From positions 1-52,182 of the forward strand of contig JBKBMT010000013.1 of NCBI GenBank assembly GCA_046295655.1: DNA of 52,182 bases, in the 5' to 3' direction. The position numbers and the translations under genes are program-made. This stretch comes from JBKBMT01 sp046295655. Lineage in GTDB: Bacteria > Pseudomonadota > Alphaproteobacteria > Rhodobacterales > Rhodobacteraceae. The notes under the pieces are model-generated. The model saw nothing but the letters and a program-made list of their open reading frames with translations, did no database searches and was not told the origin of the DNA. Positions 40,026-48,786 of the stretch are shown here, piece after piece; within the stretch, counting starts at the first letter, position 1, and each line of letters starts with the position of its first letter.

Positions 40026-41324
40026 ATGGACGCATCCTCGTTCGACAGCGGTTTCTGGATGGCGCTTGCCGCCATCGGGGCGCTTCTGCTGCTGTCCGGC
40101 TTCTTCTCGGGGTCCGAAACGGCACTGACCGCGGCTTCGCGCGGCAAGCTCAAGGCGCAGGCCGACCGGGGTGCGCGCGGGGCACAGACCGCGATGGAAG
40201 TGACCGAGGACAGCGAGAAGATGATCGGCGCGATCCTGCTGGGCAACAATGTCGTCAACATCCTGGCCGCCTCGCTGGCGACGGCGGTGCTCACGCGCAT
40301 CTTCGGCGACGGCGGGGTGGCCATCGCGACGCTGGGCATGACGCTTCTGGTGCTGATCTTCGGCGAGGTGCTGCCCAAGACCTACGCAATCTCGAACCCC
40401 GAGACGGTCGCCGCCCGGGTCGCGCCGGTGATCCGGGTGCTGATCTGGCTGTTCGCGCCGGTGGTGGGCGTGGTGCGGGCGCTGGTGCGCGGCGTCCTGC
40501 GCCTGTTCGGGGTGCGCACCGACCCCGACAGCCACATCCTTGCCATCCGGGAGGAGATCGCCGGGGCGATCGCGCTCGGCCATTCCGAGGGCGCGGTCGA
40601 GAAGGAACACCGCGACAGGTTGCTGGCGACGCTCGACCTGTCCGACCGGACGGTGGAAGAGGTGATGCGCCACCGCAGCGAGATCGAGATGATCGATGCC
40701 GACGATCCGCCCGAACGCATCGTGCGGCAGGTGCTGACCTCGCCCTACACGCGGCTTCCCGTCTATCGCGACAACGCCGAGAACATCATCGGCGTGCTGC
40801 ACGCGAAGGATCTGCTGCGCGAGGTGGACAAGGTGCTGCGCAGCCAGGCCGGGCCGGCCGGGCTCGACACGCTCGACGTGCTCAAGGTCGCGCGCAAGCC
40901 CTACTTCGTGCCCGAGACCACCACGCTTGACGACCAGATGCGCCAGTTCCTGCGCCAGCACAGCCATTTCGCCCTGGTGGTGGACGAATACGGCAGCCTG
41001 CGGGGCCTCGTGACGCTGGAGGACATCCTCGAGGAGATCGTTGGAGAGATCACCGACGAGTTCGACGTGAAGGCCGAGGCGGGCCTCAGCCGGACCGAAA
41101 GCGGCGACTGGATCGTGGACGGCGCCATGACGATCCGCGACCTGAACCGCGCGATGGACTGGAACCTGCCCGACGACGAGGCGAACACGGTGGCGGGCCT
41201 TGTCATCCACGAGGCGCAGACGATCCCGAACGAGGGGCAGGTGTTCAGCTTCCACGGCTTCCGGTTCGAGGTCGCCGCGCGCCGCGAGAACCGCATCACC
41301 CGACTGAAGGTCAGGCCGCTCTGA
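40026..41324 (+). CDS. CNNM/CorC-type transporter protein (DUF21 and CBS domains)
   Basis: A 432-residue HlyC/CorC family protein. A DUF21 membrane domain of about four helices (GFFSGSETALTAASRGKL, LGNNVVNILAASLATAV, FGEVLPKTYA) is followed by a CBS pair (SPYTRLPVYRDNAENIIGVLHAKD, FALVVDEYGSLRGLVTLEDILEEIVGEI) and a CorC_HlyC domain (WIVDGAMTIRDLN...TVAGLVI). Family members export or regulate Mg2+/Co2+. GGAGCGG precedes the ATG. Last gene of the xerD group. Confidence 0.93.
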   Translation: MDASSFDSGFWMALAAIGALLLLSGFFSGSETALTAASRGKLKAQADRGARGAQTAMEVTEDSEKMIGAILLGNNVVNILAASLATAVLTRIFGDGGVAIATLGMTLLVLIFGEVLPKTYAISNPETVAARVAPVIRVLIWLFAPVVGVVRALVRGVLRLFGVRTDPDSHILAIREEIAGAIALGHSEGAVEKEHRDRLLATLDLSDRTVEEVMRHRSEIEMIDADDPPERIVRQVLTSPYTRLPVYRDNAENIIGVLHAKDLLREVDKVLRSQAGPAGLDTLDVLKVARKPYFVPETTTLDDQMRQFLRQHSHFALVVDEYGSLRGLVTLEDILEEIVGEITDEFDVKAEAGLSRTESGDWIVDGAMTIRDLNRAMDWNLPDDEANTVAGLVIHEAQTIPNEGQVFSFHGFRFEVAARRENRITRLKVRPL

Positions 41325-41511
41325 GCGGCGCGGCGGGTGCCTGAAACCTCCGCGAGCCCCGCACCCAGGTATCGATCGCCGACTTAGCTCGGGCACACCT
41401 GCGCGCGCCGCCTCTTGAACCCGCGCAGCGATGCCCTCCGGCGCGACGCTGTCTTGCCGCCCGACACGGTCAGGCCTGTCACGCTGGCGACCCCGGGTCG
41501 ATTCCGCCCAC
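41325..41511. other. Intergenic, no gene seen
   Basis: Between the CNNM gene and the tRNA terminator. Short open frames here lack ribosome sites and coding character. No repeat, tRNA or clear promoter is visible; GC content looks like the flanks. Confidence 0.5.
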
Positions 41512-41540
41512 CCAAAGTGAAAGGCCCGCCGAAGCGAGCC
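41512..41540 (-). terminator. Rho-independent terminator of tRNA-Ala
   Basis: On the minus strand a 7-bp stem GGCTCGC / GCGGGCC (one G-U pair) closes a TTCG tetraloop and is followed by TTTCACTTTG. It lies about 28 bases after the tRNA 3' end. Confidence 0.75.
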
Positions 41541-41568
41541 CGTCAAGCCATTGATCTGGAGAGTTTTT

Positions 41569-41644
<76 letters not shown>

Positions 41645-41735
41645 ACCGGAGGTCCGCGCCCGTTGCGGCGCGTGGGCGGTATCTAGTGGCTCGGCCGGAA
41701 GGCTGCAAGCGAAAAATGCCGCCCAGCCCGGCCTG

Positions 41736-42059
41736 TCAGGCCTCGTCGTCGGCACCGGCAACGTCGGTCAGATCATCGAGCGACACCGTCTCGTCGTCGT
41801 CCTCGAGCAGCTCCTCGTCGATATCCGCGCCGTCGTCCACATCGGCCTCGATCAGATCATCGGTTTCCAGATCGTCATCGGCCACGACCTTCGCCTTGGC
41901 TTCGGTCGCGATGAAGCCGCCAGCGGCGCGCCGGCGCACCGCGTCGATGTCGACAATCTCGCCGGTGTAGGGGCTCACCACGGGCGTCCGGTTCAGGTCG
42001 TAGAAGCGCCGGCCCGTGGTCGGGCAAATGCGCTTGGTGCCCCATTCAGGTTTGGGCAT
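41736..42059 (-). CDS. TIGR02300 (FYDLN acid) family protein
   Basis: A 107-residue alphaproteobacterial protein of unknown function. It starts MPKPEWGTKRICPTTGRRFYDLN, the family hallmark including the FYDLN core and a CPxTG turn, continues PVVSPYTGEIVD, and ends in a long Asp/Glu-rich tail (about residues 58-107). The single cysteine and short N-terminal fold recall a zinc-ribbon half-site, but zinc binding is not shown. AGGGGA precedes the ATG at 42059. Upstream of tRNA-Ala on the same strand. Confidence 0.92.
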   Translation of the reverse strand: MPKPEWGTKRICPTTGRRFYDLNRTPVVSPYTGEIVDIDAVRRRAAGGFIATEAKAKVVADDDLETDDLIEADVDDGADIDEELLEDDDETVSLDDLTDVAGADDEA

Positions 42060-42122
42060 GAGCGTCCCCTGCTGTGTGGGTGGATGAACAGGCGCCTCCC
42101 TAAACACAGAGCGGATGCGCTG

Positions 42123-43259
42123 TCAAACGGCTTTCTCCGCGCCGCGATGCGCCGGGGGCTCGGGCGTTGGCGGGGGCATCGGCATGCGGTCGGGACCGGG
42201 CGGCAGCAGATAGGCGCGGCTGCGTCGCCAGCGCCGCGAGGCGGCCCGGACCAGCACCCCGAGCGCCGCGGCGACGGGAACGGCGATCACCGTCCCCGGC
42301 AGTCCGAACAGCGCCCCGAAGGCGAGAACGGCGAAGATCAGCCAGACCGGATGCAGCCCCACCCGGTTGCCGACGAGGTTGGGCACCAGCACATAGCCCT
42401 CGACCAGCTGCGCCACGGCAAAGACCGCGATCACCGCCCCGATCATCCACCACTCGCCCCAGAACTGCTGGAAGGCCAGGGCAAAGGTCAAGGTCGCCGC
42501 CACGATCGTGCCGATGAAGGGAATGAAGGTCAGCACCCCGGACAGCACCCCGACGAACAGCCCGTACTGCAACCCGATCAGCGACAGCGCGGTGGCGTAG
42601 TAGGCGGACTGGATCAGCACCACCAGACCCTCGCCGCGCAGGAAGCCATGGACGGTGGCATCGACCTCGCGCGCGAGGCTGCGGATGGCCGGAAGGTGGC
42701 GGCGCGGCAGGTGGTCGTCGATGGCCGCGATGAACCGGGGCCAGTCGCGCAGCAGGTAGAAGGCCACCACCGGGGCGAGGACGAAGTTCAGCAGGAAGCC
42801 GATCACCCCCTGCACGCCGCGCCCGACCGGCGCGATGATCGCGGCGCCCTGTTCGGCGATCGTGCCGCCCAGCGATTCGGCGTCCGGCAGGCGGTCGGTC
42901 ACGGCGCCTTCGGGCAGGCCCGAACCGTCCAGCCAGCCGCGGATGCGTTCTTCCGCCTGTTCCAGAAGCTCGGGCGCGCGATCAAGCAGGCTGCGGGCCT
43001 CGGACAGCAGCGGCGGAACGACGACCAGGAGCAGCCCGGCCAGCAGCGCCAGTGCGAGAAGGATCAGCCCGAGCGCGGCAACCCCGCGCGGCGCGCCCCA
43101 GCCCGCAATCCGGCTGGCCAGCGGATGAAGCAGGTAGGCAAGCGCGGCGGCGAACAGGAACGGCGCGATCATGCCGCGCAGAAGCCAGACCAGCACGCCC
43201 AGAGTCAGGAACGCGATCAGCCACCACAGGACCGGCGGAAAGCGGACATCGGTCTGCAT
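42123..43259 (-). CDS. AI-2E family (PerM-like) transporter
   Basis: A 378-residue inner-membrane protein with about eight helices: two or three N-terminal (VLWWLIAFLTLGVLVWLLRG), a central amphipathic region (residues 90-150), then FLLNFVLAPVVAFYLLRDW, GQYGLFVGVLSGVLTFIPFIGTIV-like segments and a GTVIAVPVAAALGVL end. The PFIGTIVAA segment is typical of the family. Substrates range from autoinducer-2 to Na+/H+; none can be assigned. Six bases after the glucose dehydrogenase gene. Confidence 0.9.
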   Translation of the reverse strand: MQTDVRFPPVLWWLIAFLTLGVLVWLLRGMIAPFLFAAALAYLLHPLASRIAGWGAPRGVAALGLILLALALLAGLLLVVVPPLLSEARSLLDRAPELLEQAEERIRGWLDGSGLPEGAVTDRLPDAESLGGTIAEQGAAIIAPVGRGVQGVIGFLLNFVLAPVVAFYLLRDWPRFIAAIDDHLPRRHLPAIRSLAREVDATVHGFLRGEGLVVLIQSAYYATALSLIGLQYGLFVGVLSGVLTFIPFIGTIVAATLTFALAFQQFWGEWWMIGAVIAVFAVAQLVEGYVLVPNLVGNRVGLHPVWLIFAVLAFGALFGLPGTVIAVPVAAALGVLVRAASRRWRRSRAYLLPPGPDRMPMPPPTPEPPAHRGAEKAV

Positions 43260-43265
43260 CGCCGC

Positions 43266-45713
43266 TCAATCCTCCAGCGCGAAGGCAACCAGATAGTCGC
43301 CCTCACGGGTCTGGAGGCGCTGGTGCCCGGTCGCGGCGATCACCACATACTGCCGCCCCTCGTGGACATAGCTCATGGGCGAGGCCTGCCCGCCCGCCGG
43401 CAGCCGGCCCTGCCACATCAGACGCCCGGTCGCCGTCTCGTAGGCGCGCAGCCAGTTGTCCTGGGCGGCGGCGATGAAGGTCAGGCCGGTTGCGGTGACC
43501 AGCGGGCCGCCGATGTTCGCGGTTCCCAGCGGCACCTTGAGGAATGTCGGCAGGCCCATCGGCCCGCTGTCGAACCCGGTGCCGAGGAGCCGGGTCCACA
43601 GCAGCGCGCCGGTATCGAGATCGACGGCCGACACGAAGCCCCAGGGCGGGGCTATGCAGGGCACCTGCAGCGGCGACAGCCAGATCGGTCTGTCCACGCC
43701 CCAGGGTGAGCCCGCCTGCGGCGCGATCTGCTGGTCGGGGCGGGCGCCGCCGTCGCCCACGGGCAGATCGTCCACCGCGTCCCGCGGGAACATGCGCACC
43801 ACGTTCGGCAGCCGCGAATGGTTGGTGACGAGGATCCCGCGCGGGGCATCGAGCCCCAGACCGCCCCAGTTCATGCCGCCGATGGTGCCGGGGAACAGCA
43901 GCATGCCGGCCTCGGAATCGGTTGGGGGGGTGAACATGCCCTCATAGCGCATCCGGTGAAACTGCAACCGGCACATCGCAGCATCCACCGGGGTGATGCC
44001 GAAGGCATGGCGCGGGTCCAGCACCTCGGGCTCCGGGCCGGGGATGCCGGTGAAGATCGGGTAATGCACCGATTGCGGCTGCGTCTCGCTCACCCAGTCC
44101 CCGGGCAGCGCGCCCCGGGGCGCCGGGCGCATCTCGATCGGCCGCAGGGGTTCGCCGGTGGCCCCATCGAAGACGAAGATCGACCCGGTCTTGGTGCCCT
44201 GGATGACCGCCCGCCGCAGCGCGCCGTCCAGCAGCACCTCGCCGACCACAGGCTGCGCACCGATATCATAGTCCCACAGGTCGTGGATCACGGTGGCGAA
44301 GTCCCAGAGCGTCTCGCCGGTTGCAAGGTCGATCGCCACCACGGCCGAGGTGAAACGGTCCTCGGCCTCGGTCCGGGTGCCGCCGAAATGGTCGTTGCCG
44401 GAATTGCCGGTGCCGACATAGACGATGCCGGCCACGGGATCGCCGGAGATGACGTTCCAGACATTGGGCGTGCCGCGCGAATAGATCTCGCCCGGTGCAA
44501 GCGGTTCGGCCGCCCTGCCCTGCCGCAGCGCGTCCCATGCCCAGCGCAGCGCGCCGGTCTCCGCGTCATAGGCGCGCACCACGCCCGAGGGCGCATCGCG
44601 GCGCTGGTTGTCGCTGACCTGCTGACCGACGATCAGCGCGTCGCCCACCAGCGCCGGCCCGGAGGTGGACGAGGCAAAGCCCAGCTCCTGAAGCCCCATG
44701 CCTTCGGCGAGATCCACCTCTCCCGCATCGCCGAACCCCTCGCAGACCGCCCCGTCGCGGGCGTCAAGCGCGATCAGCCGGCTGTCCACGGTGGCAACAA
44801 AGACCCGCTCCGCGCAGGGACCCGCGCCTGCCGGAAGCGCGTGATACGCCACCGCGCGGCATGCGACGGAGAACAGCGATTCCATCGATCGGACAGGAAC
44901 TTCCGGGTCGAAACGCCAGCGGATTTCGCCGCTGCCGGGATCCAGCGCAAAGACCCTGTTGGAGGGGGTGCAGAGATAGAGCTGGTCGCCCACCTTCAGC
45001 GGCGTGTTCTGCGACGAGAAGAATACCCGGTCGTTCGGCGACAGATCCCCGCTTTGCATCCGCCAGACCTCGCGCAGGCGCCCGACGTTGTCGGGCCCGA
45101 TCTGTTCGGCCGGGGTCCAGCGCTGGCCGTGCGGCGTTCCGCCGAAGGCGGCCCATTCCGCGGCCTCGCCGATCCCTGCGGCGCCGGTGGCGGGGCGGGC
45201 AAGGCCCGAGGGCGTCTCGGGCCGCTCCCACAGGCCCGCAACGACGACTACCCCGCCCAGAACGGCAACCCCGGTCAGAACGAGTGTCGCGGCCCGGAAG
45301 CCCCGCGGCGCCAGCGCCCGCGGCACGGCCAGAACCGCAAGCACCGCGGTCAGAAGCGCAAGCCCGCCGGGAACGCCGACCCGTGCCGCCAGATCGGCGC
45401 CCCAGGCGGGCAGGAAACCCTTGCCCGCGATCTCGGCCAGCGCCCAGACGAGCGTCGCCAGCACCACGCCGGCCTGGAGTGCGATCCCCTGCCAGAGGCG
45501 GTTGAACAGAAGCAGAAGGCCCGACAGGACAAGCCCGAGGCCCGCGAGCGCATAATACCACGTCCCGCCAAGGCCGATCAGTTGCACGCCGATCCACACA
45601 AGCGCGCCGCCCATCCCGATCAGGACAAGGCTAATCGCAACGAAGATCAGCCGGGCCCAGGCGGGCAGGGGTGGAAAGGTGCGCGGATCGCGAGGCATGG
45701 ATGACTCCGTCAT
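43266..45713 (-). CDS. gcd: Membrane-bound PQQ-dependent glucose dehydrogenase
   Basis: Oxidises aldoses in the periplasm and passes electrons to ubiquinone. The 815-residue product has five N-terminal helices (about residues 15-150) and an eight-bladed beta-propeller PQQ domain: WAAFGGTPHGQRWTPAEQI, DPGSGEIRWRFDP, YVGTGNSGNDHFGG, DLATGETLWDF, IHDLWDYDIGAQPV, MNWGGLGLD and a tryptophan-docking repeat at the end. ATG at 45713 was preferred; ATG at 45698 is also possible. No pqq synthesis genes are in the window. Glucose is the family default, not proven here. Confidence 0.9.
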   Translation of the reverse strand: MTESSMPRDPRTFPPLPAWARLIFVAISLVLIGMGGALVWIGVQLIGLGGTWYYALAGLGLVLSGLLLLFNRLWQGIALQAGVVLATLVWALAEIAGKGFLPAWGADLAARVGVPGGLALLTAVLAVLAVPRALAPRGFRAATLVLTGVAVLGGVVVVAGLWERPETPSGLARPATGAAGIGEAAEWAAFGGTPHGQRWTPAEQIGPDNVGRLREVWRMQSGDLSPNDRVFFSSQNTPLKVGDQLYLCTPSNRVFALDPGSGEIRWRFDPEVPVRSMESLFSVACRAVAYHALPAGAGPCAERVFVATVDSRLIALDARDGAVCEGFGDAGEVDLAEGMGLQELGFASSTSGPALVGDALIVGQQVSDNQRRDAPSGVVRAYDAETGALRWAWDALRQGRAAEPLAPGEIYSRGTPNVWNVISGDPVAGIVYVGTGNSGNDHFGGTRTEAEDRFTSAVVAIDLATGETLWDFATVIHDLWDYDIGAQPVVGEVLLDGALRRAVIQGTKTGSIFVFDGATGEPLRPIEMRPAPRGALPGDWVSETQPQSVHYPIFTGIPGPEPEVLDPRHAFGITPVDAAMCRLQFHRMRYEGMFTPPTDSEAGMLLFPGTIGGMNWGGLGLDAPRGILVTNHSRLPNVVRMFPRDAVDDLPVGDGGARPDQQIAPQAGSPWGVDRPIWLSPLQVPCIAPPWGFVSAVDLDTGALLWTRLLGTGFDSGPMGLPTFLKVPLGTANIGGPLVTATGLTFIAAAQDNWLRAYETATGRLMWQGRLPAGGQASPMSYVHEGRQYVVIAATGHQRLQTREGDYLVAFALED

Positions 45714-45807
45714 GACACTCCGACCGGAACGCCCCCGGACGGCCCGGGTTCCGTGCCAAGGGACGGCGAGGCCGGCGCCGCGCCGGTGCGGCGCCCGCCG
45801 CGATCGG

Positions 45808-47166
45808 TCACAACGCGCCCTGATCCACCATGGCCCGGGCGAGCCGGCGATAGGCGGCAAGGTTCGCACCCCGGCGATAGTCGATGCGGCCGGAGCTGTC
45901 GCGGGCAAGACCCGCCTCGGCCTCGTCCAGGATCATCCGGTGGATCCGCGCCATGGTGCGCTGCAGTTCCGCCTCGACCTCCTCGGGCGGCAGCGGGCGG
46001 AAGGTTGCGTTCTGGCGCATCTCGACCCCCGAGACCGCGACGCCCCCGGCGTTCGCGGCCTTTCCGGGCGCCTGCACCACCCCGCCCCGGTCGAGGATCG
46101 CACGCGCCTCGGCCGTCACCGGCAGGTTCGCGCCCTCGGCCAGCCAGCGGCAGCCGCCCTCGACCAGCGCCCGGGCCTCGGCGGGGCCGATCTCGTTCTG
46201 CGTGGCACACGGCAACGCGATCTCGGCGCCAAGCCCCCAGGGCTGGACCCCGGCCCGATAGCGCAGGCCTAGTCCGGCCGGCGGGTTCCGGTCCCGCCGG
46301 CGCGCGCCCGCCTCCAGCCAGTCCAGCGCCTCGGCAGTCAGGCCGTCGGCTGCCTCGAACGTGCCGCCGCTGTCGGACAGCGACACGACCCGCGCGCCGA
46401 ACTCCGTCGCCTTGCGCGCGGCATGGATCGCGACAGTGCCGCGCCCCGAGATTGCGACACTGCGCCCGTCCAGCTCCTCGTCCGCGGCCGCCAGCATGCA
46501 GCCGAGGAAATGCACGAGCCCGTGTCCCGTTGCCTCGGCCCGCATCGCCGAGCCACCGAGGCAGAGGGGCTTTCCGGTGATCGCCCCCGCGCCGCCTTCG
46601 CCAAGCCGGCGCCAGGCGGCGGCCAGCAGCCCGATCTCGTGCGGTCCGACGCCCTGATCGCCGGCGGGGACGTCGCGATGCGGGCCGATGTGGCGGTGCA
46701 GCTCCAGCATGAAGGCAAGCGCGAAGCGTTCCACCTCGGCCTCCGAGGCACCGCGGGCGTCGAAATCCGCCCCGCCCTTGGCACCGCCCATGGGCAGGCC
46801 GGTCAGCGCGTTCTTGAAGGTCTGTTCGAACGCCAGCATCCGCAGATCGCCGAGGCTCACCCCGGGGTGCCAGCGCAGTCCGCCCTTGTAGGGTCCCATC
46901 AGATCGGACTGCTGCACCCGCCAGCCGCGGTTGATCCGCACCTCGCCCCGGTCGTCGCGCCAGACCACGCGGAATCCGATCACCCGGTCCGGCTCGGCCA
47001 GCCGCGCCAGAACCCGCGCCGCGGCGAAGTCGGCATTCGCCTTCTCCACGGTCAGCACATCGCGCGCGATCGCCTCGACGGCTTGCAGATAGTCCGCGGC
47101 GCCCGGATGGGCGGCACGGACCGGCTCCATGAATGCCATGGCCAGATCGTCGGCGCGCGCGTTCAT
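45808..47166 (-). CDS. gdhA: Glutamate dehydrogenase (NADP type)
   Basis: Interconverts glutamate and 2-oxoglutarate plus ammonia. The 452-residue product has the substrate site GPYKGGLRWHPGVSLGDLRMLAFEQTFKNALTG in pieces, PMGGAKGGADFD with the catalytic lysine, PAGDQGVGPHEIGLL, the coenzyme loop ISGRGTVAIHAARKA, PCATQNEI and GANLPVTAEA. Length and motifs match hexameric GDH-A. The nucleotide loop GRGTVA lacks the usual GSGNVA bases, a mild departure. It overlaps the 34-residue ORF by four bases (ATGA). Confidence 0.93.
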   Translation of the reverse strand: MNARADDLAMAFMEPVRAAHPGAADYLQAVEAIARDVLTVEKANADFAAARVLARLAEPDRVIGFRVVWRDDRGEVRINRGWRVQQSDLMGPYKGGLRWHPGVSLGDLRMLAFEQTFKNALTGLPMGGAKGGADFDARGASEAEVERFALAFMLELHRHIGPHRDVPAGDQGVGPHEIGLLAAAWRRLGEGGAGAITGKPLCLGGSAMRAEATGHGLVHFLGCMLAAADEELDGRSVAISGRGTVAIHAARKATEFGARVVSLSDSGGTFEAADGLTAEALDWLEAGARRRDRNPPAGLGLRYRAGVQPWGLGAEIALPCATQNEIGPAEARALVEGGCRWLAEGANLPVTAEARAILDRGGVVQAPGKAANAGGVAVSGVEMRQNATFRPLPPEEVEAELQRTMARIHRMILDEAEAGLARDSSGRIDYRRGANLAAYRRLARAMVDQGAL

Positions 47167-47267
47167 GCCATCCCTCCGTTCAGGATCAGCGCGAAGGCGA
47201 AGGCCAGCGCGAAGGCCAGCGCGACCAGGGCGGCGGCAAGGATGCGGGCAAGGATCGGTCGGACCAT
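47163..47267 (-). CDS. Tiny hydrophobic ORF (34 aa) coupled to gdhA
   Basis: The product starts MVRPILARILAAALVALALA-like sequence (one long Ala/Leu/Phe helix) and ends LNGGMA; its stop overlaps the gdhA ATG (ATGA), and it starts two bases after the preceding flavocytochrome stop. A short GC repeat in the DNA (gcgaaggccagc twice) produces the low-complexity helix. The ribosome site is poor, so translation would rely on coupling. A GGAGG just inside its end serves gdhA. Real peptide or leader to gdhA cannot be decided. Confidence 0.45.
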   Translation of the reverse strand: MVRPILARILAAALVALAFALAFAFALILNGGMA

Positions 47268-47268
47268 C

Positions 47269-48597
47269 TCACACCATGTCGAAGATCTCGGTCTCGATGC
47301 GCCCGGCGGGCACACCCATGTCGCGCAGCGCCTGCGTCACCGCCCGGGTCAGGCCCGGGGGGCCGCACAGCAGATGCGGCCAGCCGCGCGTGGCCTCGGG
47401 CAGGTGGCGACGCAGCAGGTCGGCATCGACGCGCCCGCTTTCGCCTGTCCAGCCTTCGGGGGCGGTCTCTGGCACATGCACGACGGTCAGGTCGATGTCG
47501 TCGCGCATGGCCGCGAGTTCCTCGCGGAAGGCGGCACCGTCCCAGTCGGAATTGGCGTAGATCAGGATCACCGGCCGCGGATCGCCGCGATCCTGAAGCG
47601 CGTGCAGGTTCGACAGGATCGGCGTGATCCCGACCCCGCCCGCGATCATGACGAAGCCCGGGGCCTCGGGGAAATGATCCACCGAGAAGATGCCGTAGGG
47701 CCCGTCCACATAGGCAACCGTGCCCGGCGGGGTATGCATCAGACGCGCGGTATCGTCGCCCAGCGGCTTGATGGAAAAGGAAATGTCAGGGCCGCGGTCG
47801 GGGGCGGTGGAGATCGTGAAGGGATGTTCGTTCAGCGAAAAGGGGCTGTCGCCGATGTTCAGCCAGGCGAACTGCCCCGGACGCCAGGCCGACAGCGGGC
47901 GGCCCTCGGGGCGCAGCACCAGGGTGCGGACACCGCCGCGTTCCGCCCGGTTCGCGACCACCCGCCAGGGATTGGCCAGCTGGATCGCCGGCCGGATCCC
48001 GCGGGTCCAGATCAGCAGACCGGCAAAGCCCACCGTGACGGCCAGCCACAGGCCCCGCTTGTCGGGCAGCGCGGTATAGTTGCCGACCCCGAGGACATGC
48101 GCAACCGCCGCGGCGAAACCGAAGACGGCCAGCACCACATGGGCAAGCCGCCACCAGTGGTAGTCAAGACGCAGCCGCTTGCGGAATTCCGACGACACGA
48201 TCAGCAGCACGAAACAGCCCAGCGCGACGCGGCCCGAGGTCAGCTCCCACCGCGCGGTCAGCGGGTTGAGCTCGCCCAGCGCAGGGCGGAACCAGATGTA
48301 GAGGATCGCGAAATGCCCCAGCATCAGGGCGGCGACGCCCCAGCTGAAATAGCGGTGGAACACATAGACGATGTCGGCCCCGAAAGGATGGGTCAGCCAG
48401 CGGAAGCGTCCGGTGACGGCGAACTGCAACGCCGCCAGCGCCAGCGCGGCAAATCCCATGCCCATCGACAAGTCCCACAGGAAGCCCGACGGCGCCGGAC
48501 GGGCGCCCGAGAGCAGGACCGCGAACGGCAGCGCCAGCGCAGCCGCGGCGGCCGTCACCCAGAAGGTTCCGCGAAGGCGCAGGACATGCGGTGACAT
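47269..48597 (-). CDS. Ferric-reductase-like transmembrane flavoprotein
   Basis: A 442-residue two-part protein. N-terminal half: about six helices of the ferric-reductase-like heme domain, with histidines in VFHRYFSWG, LGHFAILYIW, YHWWRLAHV and AVAHVLG suited to bis-heme binding. C-terminal half (from about residue 215): FAD site HPFTISTAP, then the NAD(P)H domain with AGGVGITPILSNLH and HLLCGPPGLTRAV ending EIFDMV. Electron flow from NAD(P)H across the membrane is the family role; the acceptor is unknown. An N-terminal extension to about 48675 is possible. Confidence 0.9.
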   Translation of the reverse strand: MSPHVLRLRGTFWVTAAAAALALPFAVLLSGARPAPSGFLWDLSMGMGFAALALAALQFAVTGRFRWLTHPFGADIVYVFHRYFSWGVAALMLGHFAILYIWFRPALGELNPLTARWELTSGRVALGCFVLLIVSSEFRKRLRLDYHWWRLAHVVLAVFGFAAAVAHVLGVGNYTALPDKRGLWLAVTVGFAGLLIWTRGIRPAIQLANPWRVVANRAERGGVRTLVLRPEGRPLSAWRPGQFAWLNIGDSPFSLNEHPFTISTAPDRGPDISFSIKPLGDDTARLMHTPPGTVAYVDGPYGIFSVDHFPEAPGFVMIAGGVGITPILSNLHALQDRGDPRPVILIYANSDWDGAAFREELAAMRDDIDLTVVHVPETAPEGWTGESGRVDADLLRRHLPEATRGWPHLLCGPPGLTRAVTQALRDMGVPAGRIETEIFDMV

Positions 48598-48786
48598 CGT
48601 GCCCGGAACGCGCTGCGCGGCAGCGCCGGGCAGATGACGACCGGGGGCGGGGGCTGGATTCGGTCGCATCGGCATCGGCGCCCCAACGCGCCGGCGGCAC
48701 GGTCGGTTCCCTGCGCGGGAACCGGATGCGGCGCCGCGCGTTCCTCGCAGGGCGGGAGACCCCGACTGGACGAGGGAGCGGAACGC

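Noticed and set aside
45717..45807. Hairpin between gdhA and the glucose dehydrogenase gene
   Set aside because: GGAAC/GTTCC arms can pair, but there is no T-run and the stem is interrupted; not strong enough to call a terminator.
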